Source: Timema cristinae (taxonomy: Eukaryota; Arthropoda; Insecta; Phasmatodea; Timematidae). Taken from it: a DNA stretch of 64,000 nt. The DNA is taken from NCBI GenBank assembly GCA_039000515.1, contig JBCFYV010011135.1, forward strand, positions 32,083,876-32,147,875, in the 5' to 3' direction. Numbering within the stretch: position 1 is the stretch's first letter; every line of letters begins with the position of its first letter. A model generated the notes under the pieces. That model searched no databases, was not told the origin of the DNA, and worked only from the letters and a program-made list of their open reading frames with translations. Position numbers and translations under genes: made by a program. Shown piece after piece: positions 54,753-64,000 of the stretch.

Positions 54753-55440
54753 ATTCCCCGTGTCTTGGAGTAAAGCGATCGTCTCTCCGTAGCACAAATT
54801 TCTACGTAGGGGAAATAAAGCCGACGATCCCATGTAATTGTGGCGTGTAAAGGAACCTTGGTAGGTAATGTTAGAATATATTCCCCGGCTAATTTGGTAG
54901 GCCTCTTCGCTCTTGCTCATAGAAATTCTCGTGTGCTGATATAATTAATCAGCTCAGAAAGTGTACGTTAAATACTTCGAATAAATAAATAATAAGTTAT
55001 AATAGAATCTAGTATCGTCAAATCCCAAAATATTTTGTTTTCCTCCCAGACCACACATTCCCTGGAACGGACTGTGATCATCATCGTCAAATAAACTACC
55101 TCCTCAATTTCATTTGTACCATTCCGCGTGTGAAGGCGTCGGTCTCATCCGGGGAGGTCATTAACTTGAATCTAGATTGGGAGTATGGTGCTAGAGTTTA
55201 ACCCAGATTGTTTCTATACCCGCTCTCCACACCCTGATGGTTACATTTTCTCTAAATTCTACCGTCTTCCCCACTAACCTATTGTGGCGGTTCATTGAAA
55301 TGTAAGCTCTGTATCCGGAGATTAGGAAGTATAATTAATTTTTGAACCACGCGAAATGGGGTATATGTGTCCGCCACCTCCTTTTCTTTTTGTCTCTCCT
55401 GTTACTAGTAACACAAAATATAAAATATTTCCTTCGATTC
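54752..55440. other. Unassigned; SINE-C tail-like and tRNA-like traces
   Basis: CTCGTGTGCTGATATAATTA at 54928 resembles the SINE-C 3' end. At about 55125-55190, CCGCGTGTGAAGGCGTCGGT ... CTTGAATCTAG could be an old tRNA-like head. No gene. Confidence 0.3.
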
Positions 55441-55459
55441 TTACCTTCTTCTCTATCTA

Positions 55460-55746
55460 TGGTGGTCTAGGGGTAAGGTGTCAGACCTCTGTGCTGTAGG
55501 GTCTGGGGTTCAATCCTTGGTCCCGGCACAGATTTATCTGATTACCAAACCTTTCCTTCATCTCTGACAAGACGTGTATTAATCACAACTTGTGAATGTG
55601 TGGAATGCCAGGCCTCCACCGTGGTTCGGATCTCACGTTAAACTGTAGGTCCTACATTTCATATCACAATCACCCTACCGTTACACATTACTGTAAGTGC
55701 GTGTAACCCGAACGGGTAGTAAGACGCGGTAATGATAATATGATGA
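55460..55746 (+). mobile_element. SINE-A, long body form, with 11-bp target duplication
   Basis: TTCTCTATCTA flanks both sides (55449-55459 and 55747-55757). Starts at TGGTGGTCTAGGGG, so the first bases of the head are missing or the insertion used a slightly shortened RNA. Tail CCCGAACGGGTAGTAAGACG. Confidence 0.95.
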
Positions 55747-55814
55747 TTCTCTATCTACCCCATTGGTACAGATAGGGGAAAGAAGATTCCACGGAGATCA
55801 GAAAGATAATGTTT

Positions 55815-56215
55815 GGTCTGTGAGGAATGGGATATAGATGACTGCCACCTCCTTTGGTTTGTTTGCCTCCTGTTACCTGGAGACCCCACTCCTTTGGTTT
55901 TGATTGTGGAACTAAGATGTTTGTTTAACAGAGAATTTAATATAAATGGCTGCCACCTCCTTTGGTTTTTTTGCCTCCTGTTACCTAGAGAGACCCCACC
56001 CCTTTGGTTTGATTGTGAACTAAGATGTTTGTTTTACAGAGAATTTAATATAATGACTGCCACCTCCTTTGGTTTTGCTCCTGTACCTAGAGAGACCCCA
56101 CTCTGTTCTTATTTAAGGAAAGAGAATGCCACAAAGATCAAGGAAGTGTTTGGTTAGCCAAGAGAATAGTATATAGGTGGCTGCCACCTCCTTTCCTTTT
56201 GTGACTCCTGTTACC
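55815..56215. repeat. About 108-bp minisatellite, 3-4 units
   Basis: GACTGCCACCTCCTTTGGTT recurs near 55840, 55948, 56054 and (diverged) 56180. The unit also has CCTGTTACCTAGAGAGACCC and AAGATGTTTGTTTTACAGAG. The 114-codon frame over it is periodic and not a gene. Confidence 0.9.
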
Positions 56216-56515
56216 GACAAACCGCAAAACTAAATTACTTTCTCACTCCTTATGGAGTGAGACATGTTTTAAATTTTGTTTTGTACCTCTTTTTTTCTTT
56301 TGTTCCATATCTTGTGTGTGTGTATTACCATATTTGAGATAGAACAATGGCTTGACACGGAGGACGCCTTTTGTGAGAGCGGCTATTGTCGGAAATGATA
56401 GTCGGGTGGAGAGTTGGATTGTGGTTTTCGTGTTTGATGGAATGCTATGTTAAGAGCCTTCCTCCTTACCTCTACCCCCCCCCCCCCTCCGGGGTTGAGT
56501 TGTTGAGGAAGCAAT
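56216..56515. other. No gene seen
   Basis: T-rich, with a C-run at 56476-56487. Nothing recognised. Confidence 0.4.
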
Positions 56516-56519
56516 CTAA

Positions 56520-56908
56520 GGTGGGTGGTGAGGGAAAAGAGCTAGTCAGTGGGATTTTTTTTTTAAGTTTTTAGAACAAAACATTTTTCAGCCAAAATAT
56601 ATATATATCACCAGTAGAAATATAATTTAATTTTCTTCATATGGTGATATCAACAATTGTTGAATATCCGTCATGAGCATAACGGCATTAGATAACACTT
56701 TTTAAATGAAGAGAAAAAAATCGTCATTTATTTTCCAAGACACCCTCAACAGTTATTCAACAACTGTTGATATCACCACGTGAAGAAAATTACACTTTTT
56801 TAAGTTTCAAATGAAAAAAATATATTTTACTTATTCAAACCAAATTATGTTTTGCTATAAAAACTGCCAAAACACTGCCCCCTTTCTCACGTTACACTAA
56901 CTCCCACC
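56520..56908. mobile_element. MITE-F copy 3, foldback element
   Basis: Left end GGTGGGTGGTGAGGG preceded by CTAA (56516-56519, a one-base change from TTAA); right end ACTCCCACC followed by TTAA (56909-56912). The central hairpin CAACAATTGTTGAATATCCG / CAGTTATTCAACAACTGTTG is kept. 389 bp. Confidence 0.8.
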
Positions 56909-57618
56909 TTAACGACGTTGTCTACTTGATTATTTCGAAATTATTGTTTAAAGCTGGTTGGTTGCTTCTTAACTTGACGCCCCTAAGCAGTCTAAGCAGT
57001 ATCACACTTAGACACCAATGTACGAAATATAAAGAGAGGGAAGAAAATGATCACTTCACCCTGTGAGGTCTCTTGTTTATCCAAAAAATAACACTTCCCC
57101 TCTTCCTCTGACGAGTTTACACACTCACTATACTATTTGCTCCTGGAAAACATTGACTTTCTTTTTAAATGTACCTTTTTCTTATTTCTTGTTATAGATG
57201 GACATTTGCTACCAAGGACTTTTTTAATCTATATCCTGGCAGGAAGACTCCTACGGGACATTTTCGTCACTTAGTCAAATATCCTGAGTTGTAGAGGATT
57301 TATAAAAAAAAACTAACAAATAAAATTAATACTTTTGTAACATTGTAGGCCAATTTAAAAAAATATTTGATAATTTATGGTTTTGGTTTCAACGTTATGT
57401 CTTTAAAACTCGCCGAGTAAAACATAAAATCATTAAACTGGAAAATCCTATCTTGACCTGCTGTGACGTCACAGTTAGGCAAGTCCTTTTTTTAAAAAAA
57501 AACCTCCCCTAACCGCTGTCAGCCACAATCGGACATTAAAAGAGTTTGACTCTTTCTGTCCTGTCTCCCCCCTTACAAACCTCCCCCCAACCCACCCCAC
57601 AAGGTCCACTGTCGTCTA
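56909..57618. other. No gene seen
   Basis: A/T-rich with a C-rich end (57570-57600). No frame of note. Confidence 0.45.
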
Positions 57619-57831
57619 CAGTAGCCCCATGGCTTCTTTGGTGCTGACTGACGGCTTTGAAAAGTTACCAGACCAAATTATGTATCCCAACGCCGAACCA
57701 TATGATTGCAAAAACATATGTTTAGCAGCTGTCACTTCTTACGCTCAAAATTTAGGTATATACCTAAATGTTGACTGTCAGAAGTGAGCTGTGAGCTGTC
57801 AGTCAGCACCAAAGAAGCTACGGGTCTACTG
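57619..57831 (+). mobile_element. MITE-M copy 5, 213 bp
   Basis: TA at 57617-57618 and 57832-57833. TIRs CAGTAGCCCCATGGCTTC and GAAGCTACGGGTCTACTG, loop ACCAGACCAAATTATGTATC, palindromic centre AGGTATATACCT. This is the simplest copy and serves as the length reference for the family. Confidence 0.94.
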
Positions 57832-58305
57832 TAGCATGGTGACCAAAGACGATTTCCACGATTTTTTTTTTTTTTGCGATGTCACTGTGAAAGACATGAA
57901 GATGTGTTCGCTTGATATTCGCAGAATCTTAAGAGTGGTTGAGTAGATATCAAAGATTACATTTTTTTTAAGAAGGGGAAGTAGTCTCCATTTGCTTGGC
58001 CTTAAAAAAATTATTTTATTTCGAAAAAAAAACATACCCGTTTTTGTGGTTCATACTCACCTGCCCAATGAAACACACATGAGTTTGTTTGAGAAAATGA
58101 AGCAAAAAAAGGAAGGACTAGGGGGAAGAATAGTTGGGGGGAGGGGAGGGGTGGGGTAAAGAGGCAGGTGTGTGACTTCTCGTCCTTTTATGGAAGCGTA
58201 AGGTCAGTAAAAAAAAACTCCCAGATAATACAACGTTAAAAAACGAAAGAGAATTGTTTTAGTTAATGCCGGCTTTTCTTTATCACCTAGAGTTAATTAA
58301 TAATA
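57832..58305. other. No gene seen
   Basis: T-run at 57862-57875 and G-rich GGGGGGAGGGGAGGGGTGGG at about 58136. Nothing recognised. Confidence 0.4.
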
Positions 58306-58307
58306 AC

Positions 58308-58770
58308 AACCCGCTTCTGTGGCCACATAGTCTAAGGCAGGGATGGAAAAACTTCAGTATAGAATGTTCAAATGAAAAAAAAAAATTCATTGGTCAAAAG
58401 ACTAAGTTCTATCCTGTGATCCCACCTCATTACACCCTATCTCTATCTTAAGCTAGTTCTAACCAGTCCACCTCATCACACCCTATCCCTATCATGAGCT
58501 AGTGCACCCGACCGGTATCGATCCGCGATCTTCCCGTCCTCGGCAGTCCAGTCTAAAACGAAAGTAGCGCGTTGGACCACGCGGGTCACCGTACTTTGGT
58601 TTGAATGCACTGAGGGAGGCTTTTTCCCTAAATGGTTTTCCACTCTCACTCTCCACACAAATTCGGGTGCAACTCTTCTAAATTCAACCTTCCTTATCCC
58701 TAATACATTAGCTTAATTAGTACATTGGCATATAACCCGAATGGGTAGTAGGACACGGTGCTAAAAATAC
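58308..58770. mobile_element. Rearranged SINE-B locus
   Basis: Parts in order: plus-strand head CGCTTCTGTGGCCACATAGT (58309-58340); unrelated A-rich sequence; two 47-bp units (58424-58507); minus-strand SINE-B head (GACGGGAAGATCGCGGATCG and GACCCGCGTGGTCCAACGCG on the minus strand, 58505-58592); plus-strand SINE-B body and tail (58600-58765, CCCGAATGGGTAGTAGGACA). The head is thus inverted relative to the body. Confidence 0.75.
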
Positions 58771-59079
58771 TAGTAAATAAACAAATGAATATGAACCTTT
58801 GCAGACCCGTTATGTTCATAAATCATTCTTCAATTTCTTATCAATACGTTAACTAAAATAATTTTAAGGTTGGCCCAATATTTGTCTCCCCCCCCCCCCC
58901 CCACCATTATACTCTGTTCTTACTAAATACCCCTCCCCCTTCTTATAACCCACTCGTCTCTTAACACACTGTATTGTGAGTACAATAGGCTCTAGGTGCC
59001 ACCTTTACAATTTAACCGCAAGCTGCCACTGTGGATTTTTTTTTATCTCTGGTGTTGGCTCGCCCTGTAATTATATTAT
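58771..59079. other. No gene seen; C-run
   Basis: C-run at 58888-58902. A/T-rich otherwise. Confidence 0.45.
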
Positions 59080-59350
59080 GAACGCGCCTCCAAGTCTCCG
59101 CGGCCGTGTGACGTCATTGGGAAATCATTTCTCCTCCTCACTTCACCGCGACTGGTTAGCCGAGGCCCGCCGCCATGACCCTCGGAATCAATAGACCTTC
59201 ATTGATATTCATAGACACTGAGACGAGGCCAGTAAACTCGTCTCGGAACTGATATTTCATTTGATGCAGATGAACTCTCCCATTTCTGAGGGGGAGGGTG
59301 TTCATGGGGGGTTGAACGACGCTGAGGGACGCGCAATTACCCGTCGTCCC
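59080..59350 (+). promoter_or_regulatory. GC- and CpG-richer islet (weak)
   Basis: CCAAGTCTCCGCGGCCGTGT, TGACGTCA (CRE palindrome, about 59110), CTGGTTAGCCGAGGCC and GCCCGCCGCCATGACC. The last has a strong Kozak-like context but opens only 25 codons. It may be a promoter, a conserved non-coding element, or an isolated GC-rich patch. Confidence 0.25.
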
Positions 59351-59503
59351 TCGAATAGAAGAGATTGTATAAAGTTGCGGAAGAGAAATTCATTAAGTGA
59401 GTCTTATGAAGGAAAGGAAAAAAAAAACTCCCTAACAAATAAAAACCTAATTTTATACACACACAGAGTGTTTTTTTTACCCGTTTTAAATTTTTTTTTT
59501 AAT

Positions 59504-59738
59504 TCACCCGCTAGTTGGTTTCATGGTTTAAAACGTCACCTTCACAAAATACTGGATTTTTCACTGGCGTGGATATCAGGGGTTTGAATCCTGGTCGGGT
59601 GTACTGAGGGTGGTTTTTCTTAAAATGAGTTTTCCACTCTAACTTCACGTAAATGCGGGTGCATACAATCTTATTACAACCTTCATTAGCATACTTGATA
59701 TGTGTGTCTTGGATGGATAGTAAGAAGTGGTGGTAATA
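59504..59738 (+). mobile_element. SINE-B, old copy
   Basis: Head CACCCGCTAGTTGGTTTCAT, B box GGGGTTTGAATCCTG, body CGTAAATGCGGGTGCATACA, tail decayed to GGATGGATAGTAAGAAGTGG. Confidence 0.85.
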
Positions 59739-59785
59739 TTTTTTTTTCTTTCGCTCGGATTTACTCTTTCTGACAATAAAACCTT

Positions 59786-60034
59786 ACTCGCTTTGGAGGC
59801 CACATGGTCTAAGTGCTTCACTCGCGGTAGAATGGACTGTCGATGAATGTGAGATTGAGGTTCGAATCTCTGTTGGGTGTTTTTCAAAAAAATTGTTTTC
59901 CACTTTCCCTCCACGCATATGCAGGTAAACTCCAATAAGTATAACCTTTCCAATCCTTAAAACTATTTGTGTAATCACAACATAAAGGGTATATATAACC
60001 CGTACAGTTAGTAAGACGCGGTAGTTAAAAAAAA
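59786..60034 (+). mobile_element. SINE-B
   Basis: Head CTTTGGAGGCCACATGGTCT, B box GAGGTTCGAATCTC, tail ACCCGTACAGTTAGTAAGAC followed by GCGGTAG. It follows another SINE-B by 48 bp. Confidence 0.9.
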
Positions 60035-60187
60035 AAACCTTCACCGATAATTATTGGTATTATTTGTTAATTAAATAGTTATTATAAAAATGTACATTTA
60101 ATTTTATAATTTTTTTTAATATAAAAGTGAGGATATAAGTTTTCTAAGAAATAAATATAAGATGCATAGACAATAAAAAAAATCAGA

Positions 60188-60330
60188 CATCTTAATTCGG
60201 TGGTAGCGTGTCTGACTACTGAGCTAATGGTCCGGGTTGGTTCCTGGCATGTCTAAAAACGTACCATTAGTGAAATGTGGGTTTACCCGCTCACATTTAT
60301 AAATTAATGGCCTGGAGACGGGATGTTGTG
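60188..60330 (+). mobile_element. tRNA-like SINE head, other family
   Basis: ATCTTAATTCGGTGGTAGCG, TGTCTGACTACTGAGC, then GGTCCGGGTTGGTTCCTGGC: A-box- and B-box-like sites about 45 bp apart. The body (GTGGGTTTACCCGCTCACAT) is not shared with SINE-A or SINE-B. Confidence 0.45.
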
Positions 60331-61049
60331 CTTTTCCTAGTCTTAAGTTATATTATAAGACATAAAGCTACGACAGGCCGGTAGTGGAGAATATACGTCT
60401 TGGATAAAAAACTGACCACAGCTTGAAAGAGTGATGGATATAAAATAAAGACAATTAGTATAAAAGAAACAAAAGAGAACCAAGAAACGATGTTTGAAAC
60501 CGGGACCCTTGGGTGGGTTACGAGTCATTCGGAGACCGAAACATTTGTCGACTCCTGAACTACGCTAATATTGTGTGTTAGGAAGACGAAAGTAGGATTT
60601 GGATTAAACTAGAGATGTCAAACTCGATTTAACGATTCTCTATGATTCGATTCTCAACTCTCGATTAAAGTAATGACAACTTAGAAAATGGTAAAAATAA
60701 ATTTAGCACGAGTAATAATCGAATATCTCTGATAACACTTCTAGTTAATTTGCTATATATCTTGATTCAATTAACAATCCTATTTGGTGAATTTATAAAA
60801 CTTGTGCTTTAGACATTTGTTTGATATAAATAAGCCTTCTTTAAAAAAAAATTGAGTCGGCGAGACTTTATTTGAAGGTAAAAATACACGTTTTCTAATG
60901 CAATTTCTCATAATTTGGTAAAATATACTTTAATATTTGGTAAACGGATCTTTTTATTTGTTTAAAAAAAGTATTATATTATACTCGCTCTGCTGAATTA
61001 ACCGAGTTTTCTTTGCAAGTGGGTGTAAACTAATGTAACTCCAGAGCCA
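60331..61049. other. No gene seen
   Basis: TGTTTGAAACCGGGACCC near 60490 is B-box-like on the minus strand. The remainder is A/T-rich without frames. Confidence 0.4.
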
Positions 61050-61310
61050 TTTTTTGATAGGTCTTACCGTTTAGCTACAAGCGACTTCCAAAGAAAGGTC
61101 CGCACCGACTTTAAAGTTGCTCCGACATTTTGATTTTTTTTTCAGAGGTTAGAAATTAATTTTTTAACTTTTAGGTATTTTCCCGTTGGTTACAGGTTAG
61201 AAGCCAAAAGTTTGCCAAATTTCAAGTTTTTAGCTCATCTGGAAGTGGGTAAACAATGTCAGTGAGTGAGTCAGCCGTGTGGCTTTATAGTATTATATAT
61301 ATATTCTATG
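61050..61310 (-). mobile_element. Helitron-like 5' part
   Basis: On the minus strand: TCATAGAATATATATATAAT, then CCACACGGCTGACTCACTCA and AAACTTGAAATTTGGCAAAC, an opening shared by many short arthropod Helitrons. The CTAG end with hairpin was not found, so it is truncated. Confidence 0.45.
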
Positions 61311-61324
61311 ACATTGAATAAATA

Positions 61325-61480
61325 TGGGGAATGCCAGGCCGCCACCGTGGTTCGGATTCCACGTTAAACTGTAGGTCCTCAATTTCATCTCACAATCACC
61401 CTACCATTACACATTAGTGTAAGTGCATATAACTCGAACGGGTAGTAAGACGCGGTGCTAATAATAATAATAATAATAGA
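61325..61480 (+). mobile_element. SINE-A, 3' half
   Basis: Starts GGGGAATGCCAGGCCGCCAC and ends CTCGAACGGGTAGTAAGACG with a long (TAA)n. Confidence 0.93.
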
Positions 61481-61919
61481 ATAAATATGTTTTAAAATGA
61501 GGTTGTATGCTCGGAAAAATAATAAAATAGGAAATAATTGAGAATCGAGAAAATAAGGTATCATGTGACGTCAAAGAGATTAAACCTAACCTTATTTGTG
61601 AGGAAAGAGAGAGATAGGTAAAAAAATGTTTTATTTAAACTGATCTTCCGGGACACGAACCTCTACCTCCAATGTCCACCATCGCGTGTTTGTTATTCTG
61701 ATTTTAAATAAAGTAAGGATAACAATAAAATAAGCCAATAACTTTAAAAGTTACTTTATCTAGTTTCAAGTTTTCATAGGTCTATCCATATATCCTGCAG
61801 ATGTCACTTTTGATGATAGATTAGCAACAATTGCTCTACGAGGTCAATTCACAATCGACCAACCGGACGTCGCATACTGACGAAGATAGTGCCCAAATTG
61901 GCGGATAGTGTCTTGTCAT
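61481..61919. other. No gene seen
   Basis: Minus strand GAGGTAGAGGTTCGTGTCCC at about 61650 is B-box-like; otherwise A/T-rich. Confidence 0.4.
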
Positions 61920-61924
61920 GCAAG

Positions 61925-62107
61925 TCATCAGGTCATTAATCTCAAGTTTTCTAGACCAAAGTCTTTATTTCTTTATCAAAGTATCTCATCATTTGGTCAT
62001 CACGAGGCTGAGTTGATCTCGCTACAGACAACACTGCTTCACAGCAGAGACTCGAACCAGAGGACCTCTGGATCTGCAGCCAGGATTTCGGACCACAAGA
62101 CCACAAT
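61925..62107 (-). mobile_element. SINE-D, ordinary copy
   Basis: On the minus strand: TTGTGGTCTTGTGGTCCGAA (A-box region), CTGGCTGCAGATCC, B box CTCTGGTTCGAGTCTCTG, then TGTGAAGCAGTGTTGTCTGT and a body. This single copy has one A-box segment where the 6.4-kb copy has about 138. Confidence 0.7.
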
Positions 62108-62110
62108 GAA

Positions 62111-62284
62111 ACGTATCAGATTAGTGTAAAATAATTTTAATAATAATAATAATAATAAAGTGTTAATAATATTGACTGAAAAAAACCAATATGTCTATTT
62201 TATGTAAGGCTTTGAGAAAAAATTAAAACTGTACCATATAAATTGCTTATTTTTCACATTTTTTTTTTTTTTTTTTTTAACATT
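62111..62284. repeat. (TAA)n and a T-run
   Basis: TAA repeats at 62136-62157 and a T-run at 62262-62278, the latter next to the SINE-A left flank. Confidence 0.85.
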
Positions 62285-62286
62285 TC

Positions 62287-62569
62287 GGTGACCTGGCGGT
62301 CTAGGGGTAAGGTGTCGGACTTCTGTGCTGGGGGTTCGGGGTTCAATTCTCGGTCTCGACACAGATTTATCTGATTACCAAACCCTTCCTTCACCTCTGA
62401 CAAGACATCTTGTGAATGTGTGGAATGCCAGGCCTCCACCGTGGTTCGGTTCCCACGTTAAACTGTAGGTCCTCCGTTTCATCTCGCAATCACCTTGCCC
62501 ATTACACATTAGCGTAAGTGCGTATAACCCGAACGGGTAGTAAGACGTGGTGCTAATAATAATAATAAT
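62287..62569 (+). mobile_element. SINE-A, full length, short body form
   Basis: TTAACATTTC before and TTACCATTTC after are a 9/10 target duplication. Head GGTGACCTGGCGGTCTAGGG, B box GGGGTTCAATTCTC, tail CCCGAACGGGTAGTAAGACG. Confidence 0.95.
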
Positions 62570-63211
62570 TTACCATTTCGCGAAAACCCCACACTAAGGT
62601 AAAAATCTACAGCTAACGCCTGAGTAAAACCCACACAGCATAGTTTCTCCTTCCCCTCCAGTATAGGCAACACACCAGGCATTGATTAACATTGAATACG
62701 GGAGCGTAGGGTTGCACATCCAGCTGATTTTTTTATATACCAGAAAATGATCTCTTAGTATAAAATAATATCCTCTCTCTTTCTCTCTACAATCAGGTTT
62801 CATTGTTTGCCCGAAGGGGGGGGGGGGGGGTAAGCAGCCTCCCCTTGCGTCATAGTGATGCGCAATGATCCATGAAGGGATGAAAGAAAGGGTGGGATGA
62901 TTGTGCGCATGCGTGCCGTCAGTGCTATTGATCTCGTTTGAGAGCGCCTAGTTTCCAAGCAAGCCCGCCCAGCTGTGATGTTAAGAGGGAGGCCGATGCT
63001 GTTTTTTACGCAGGCGGGGATTCCTTATAAACTGGACCTATTATTATTACTATTATTATTATAATTCTACTTGACCAATTGATATGGATTTCTAAACATA
63101 AGCCAAAGGAATCTAGCGTTTGTTACCTTATTTATGGTTTAATAAACTAACGAATAACTGTCCAAACATAAAGAACTCCATTTTAAAATGTTGGTGATAA
63201 TGAAGGTGAAG
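62570..63211. other. No gene seen; GC-richer islet at 62815-63030
   Basis: G-run at 62816-62830; NRF-1-like TGCGCATGCGTGCC at 62905; CAAGCCCGCCCAGCTG. No frame or domain. (ATT)n at 63040-63062. Confidence 0.35.
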
Positions 63212-63772
63212 TCCCATTTCCATAGTAAGAACCTTATCTGACAGCTAGAACAGTTACTACAGTCCGATGTTAATAGGAAGGACCTTATATGACAACTAGA
63301 ACAGTTACTACAGTCCAATGTTCATAGGAAGAACCTTATCTGACAGCTAGAACAGTTACTACAGTCCAATGTTCATAGGAAGAACCTTATCTGACAGCTA
63401 AAACAGTTACTACAGTCCAATGTTCATAGGAAGAACCTTATCTGACAGCTAGAACAGTTACTACAGTCCAATGTTCATAGGAAGAACCTTATCTCACAGC
63501 TTTACAAGTTACTACAGTCCAATGTTCATAGGAAGAACCTTATCTGACAGCTAGAACAGTTACTACATTCCAATGTCCATAGGAAGAACCTTATCTGACA
63601 GCTAGAACAGTTACTACAGTTCAATGTTCATAGGAAGAACCTTATCTGACAGCTAGAACAGTTACTACAGTTCAATGTTCATAGGAAGAACCTTATCTGA
63701 CAGCTAGAACAGTTACTACAGTCCAATGTTCATAGGAAGAACCTTATCTGACAGCTAATAAAGCTACTTTAG
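63212..63772 (+). repeat. 51-bp minisatellite, array IV, about 11 units
   Basis: Same unit and orientation as arrays I and II. The left edge is diverged (CCCATTTCCATAGTAAGAAC, GATGTTAATAGGAAGG). One unit shows the TTTACAAGTT variant seen at the right edge of array II. Ends at TAATAAAGCTACTTTAGTC. Confidence 0.95.
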
Positions 63773-64000
63773 TCTAATTCCCAGCTACAGAAAAACAGAA
63801 GTACTGACGGATGGACGGAAATAAAGAAAAATACCCTCTTCTTTGGGATTAGTTGCCCATGAAACATTTGGATCCATCCCAATCTATTTAAGAGGTAGAA
63901 GATTTTCATTGTTTAAAAACTTTCTATATATGAAAAAATAAAACTTTTATATTGTAAAAAAACTATGTGGGAAAATGTCACCACAATTTTGGAATAGTAT
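63773..64000. other. No gene seen at the right edge
   Basis: A/T-rich; contains GTACTGACGGATGGACGG. Nothing recognised. Confidence 0.4.

Overview
The window is eukaryotic, AT-rich, and made almost entirely of repeats. I find no intact protein-coding gene, rRNA or free-standing tRNA gene. An arthropod, probably an insect, is the best guess. The non-LTR retrotransposon remnants encode C-terminal motifs (WTDR.TNE.VLRR, KANWI.HILRRNCLL, LRWAGHV, LRWFGHVERM) that I associate with insect and crustacean genomes, the short Helitrons have ends typical of arthropods, and tRNA-derived SINEs are dense. No species can be named from the sequence.

Family names used here are mine. SINE-A has a tRNA-like head (A box TGGTCTAGGGGTAAGG, B box GGTTCAATCC) and about 14 copies. 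SINE-B has a different head (GGTTCGAATC B box) and about 16 copies. Both end in the same tail, ACCCGAACGGGTAGTAAGACG, followed by TAA or ATT repeats. SINE-C and SINE-D are rarer tRNA-like families. MITE-M is a 213-226 bp element with TIR CAGTAGCCCC and TA target duplications, in five copies. MITE-F is a foldback element with TTAA target duplications, in three copies. Helitron ends, a hAT-like element, other TIR elements and four LINE remnants also occur.

The second theme is tandem arrays. At least 17 minisatellites are present, with periods of about 31, 34, 41, 47, 51, 56, 64, 68, 72, 75, 78, 85, 96 and 108 bp. The largest is a 31-bp array of about 138 units at 6440-10714. Several arrays can be traced to the transposable element they sit in: the 31-bp array to the A-box side of a SINE-D head, the 75-bp array to one arm of a MITE-M copy, the 56-bp array to LINE coding sequence, and the 78-bp array to the inside of an interspersed element present twice in opposite orientation.

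Layout. 1-6300: minisatellite, TIR element, MITE-M copies, LINE remnant, foldback element, SINEs. 6290-10720: SINE-D with the giant 31-bp array. 10.9-20.8 kb: SINEs, two 51-bp arrays, Helitrons, a 47-bp array. 21-32 kb: Helitron pair, MITE-M, 68-bp array, SINEs. 32-41 kb: dense arrays (78, 56, 85, 96, 85 bp). 41-50 kb: SINE-rich, with T/G low complexity, a 56-bp array and a hAT-like element. 51.2-52.5 kb: reverse transcriptase pseudogene. 53-64 kb: inverted copy of the 78-bp element, small arrays, foldback element, SINEs, final 51-bp array. A few GC-richer islets (17.5, 30.1, 47.2, 50.6, 59.1, 62.9 kb) are the only places where I would look for host promoters or exons. Most open reading frames here are tandem repeats whose period is a multiple of three, or lie antisense to LINE remnants.
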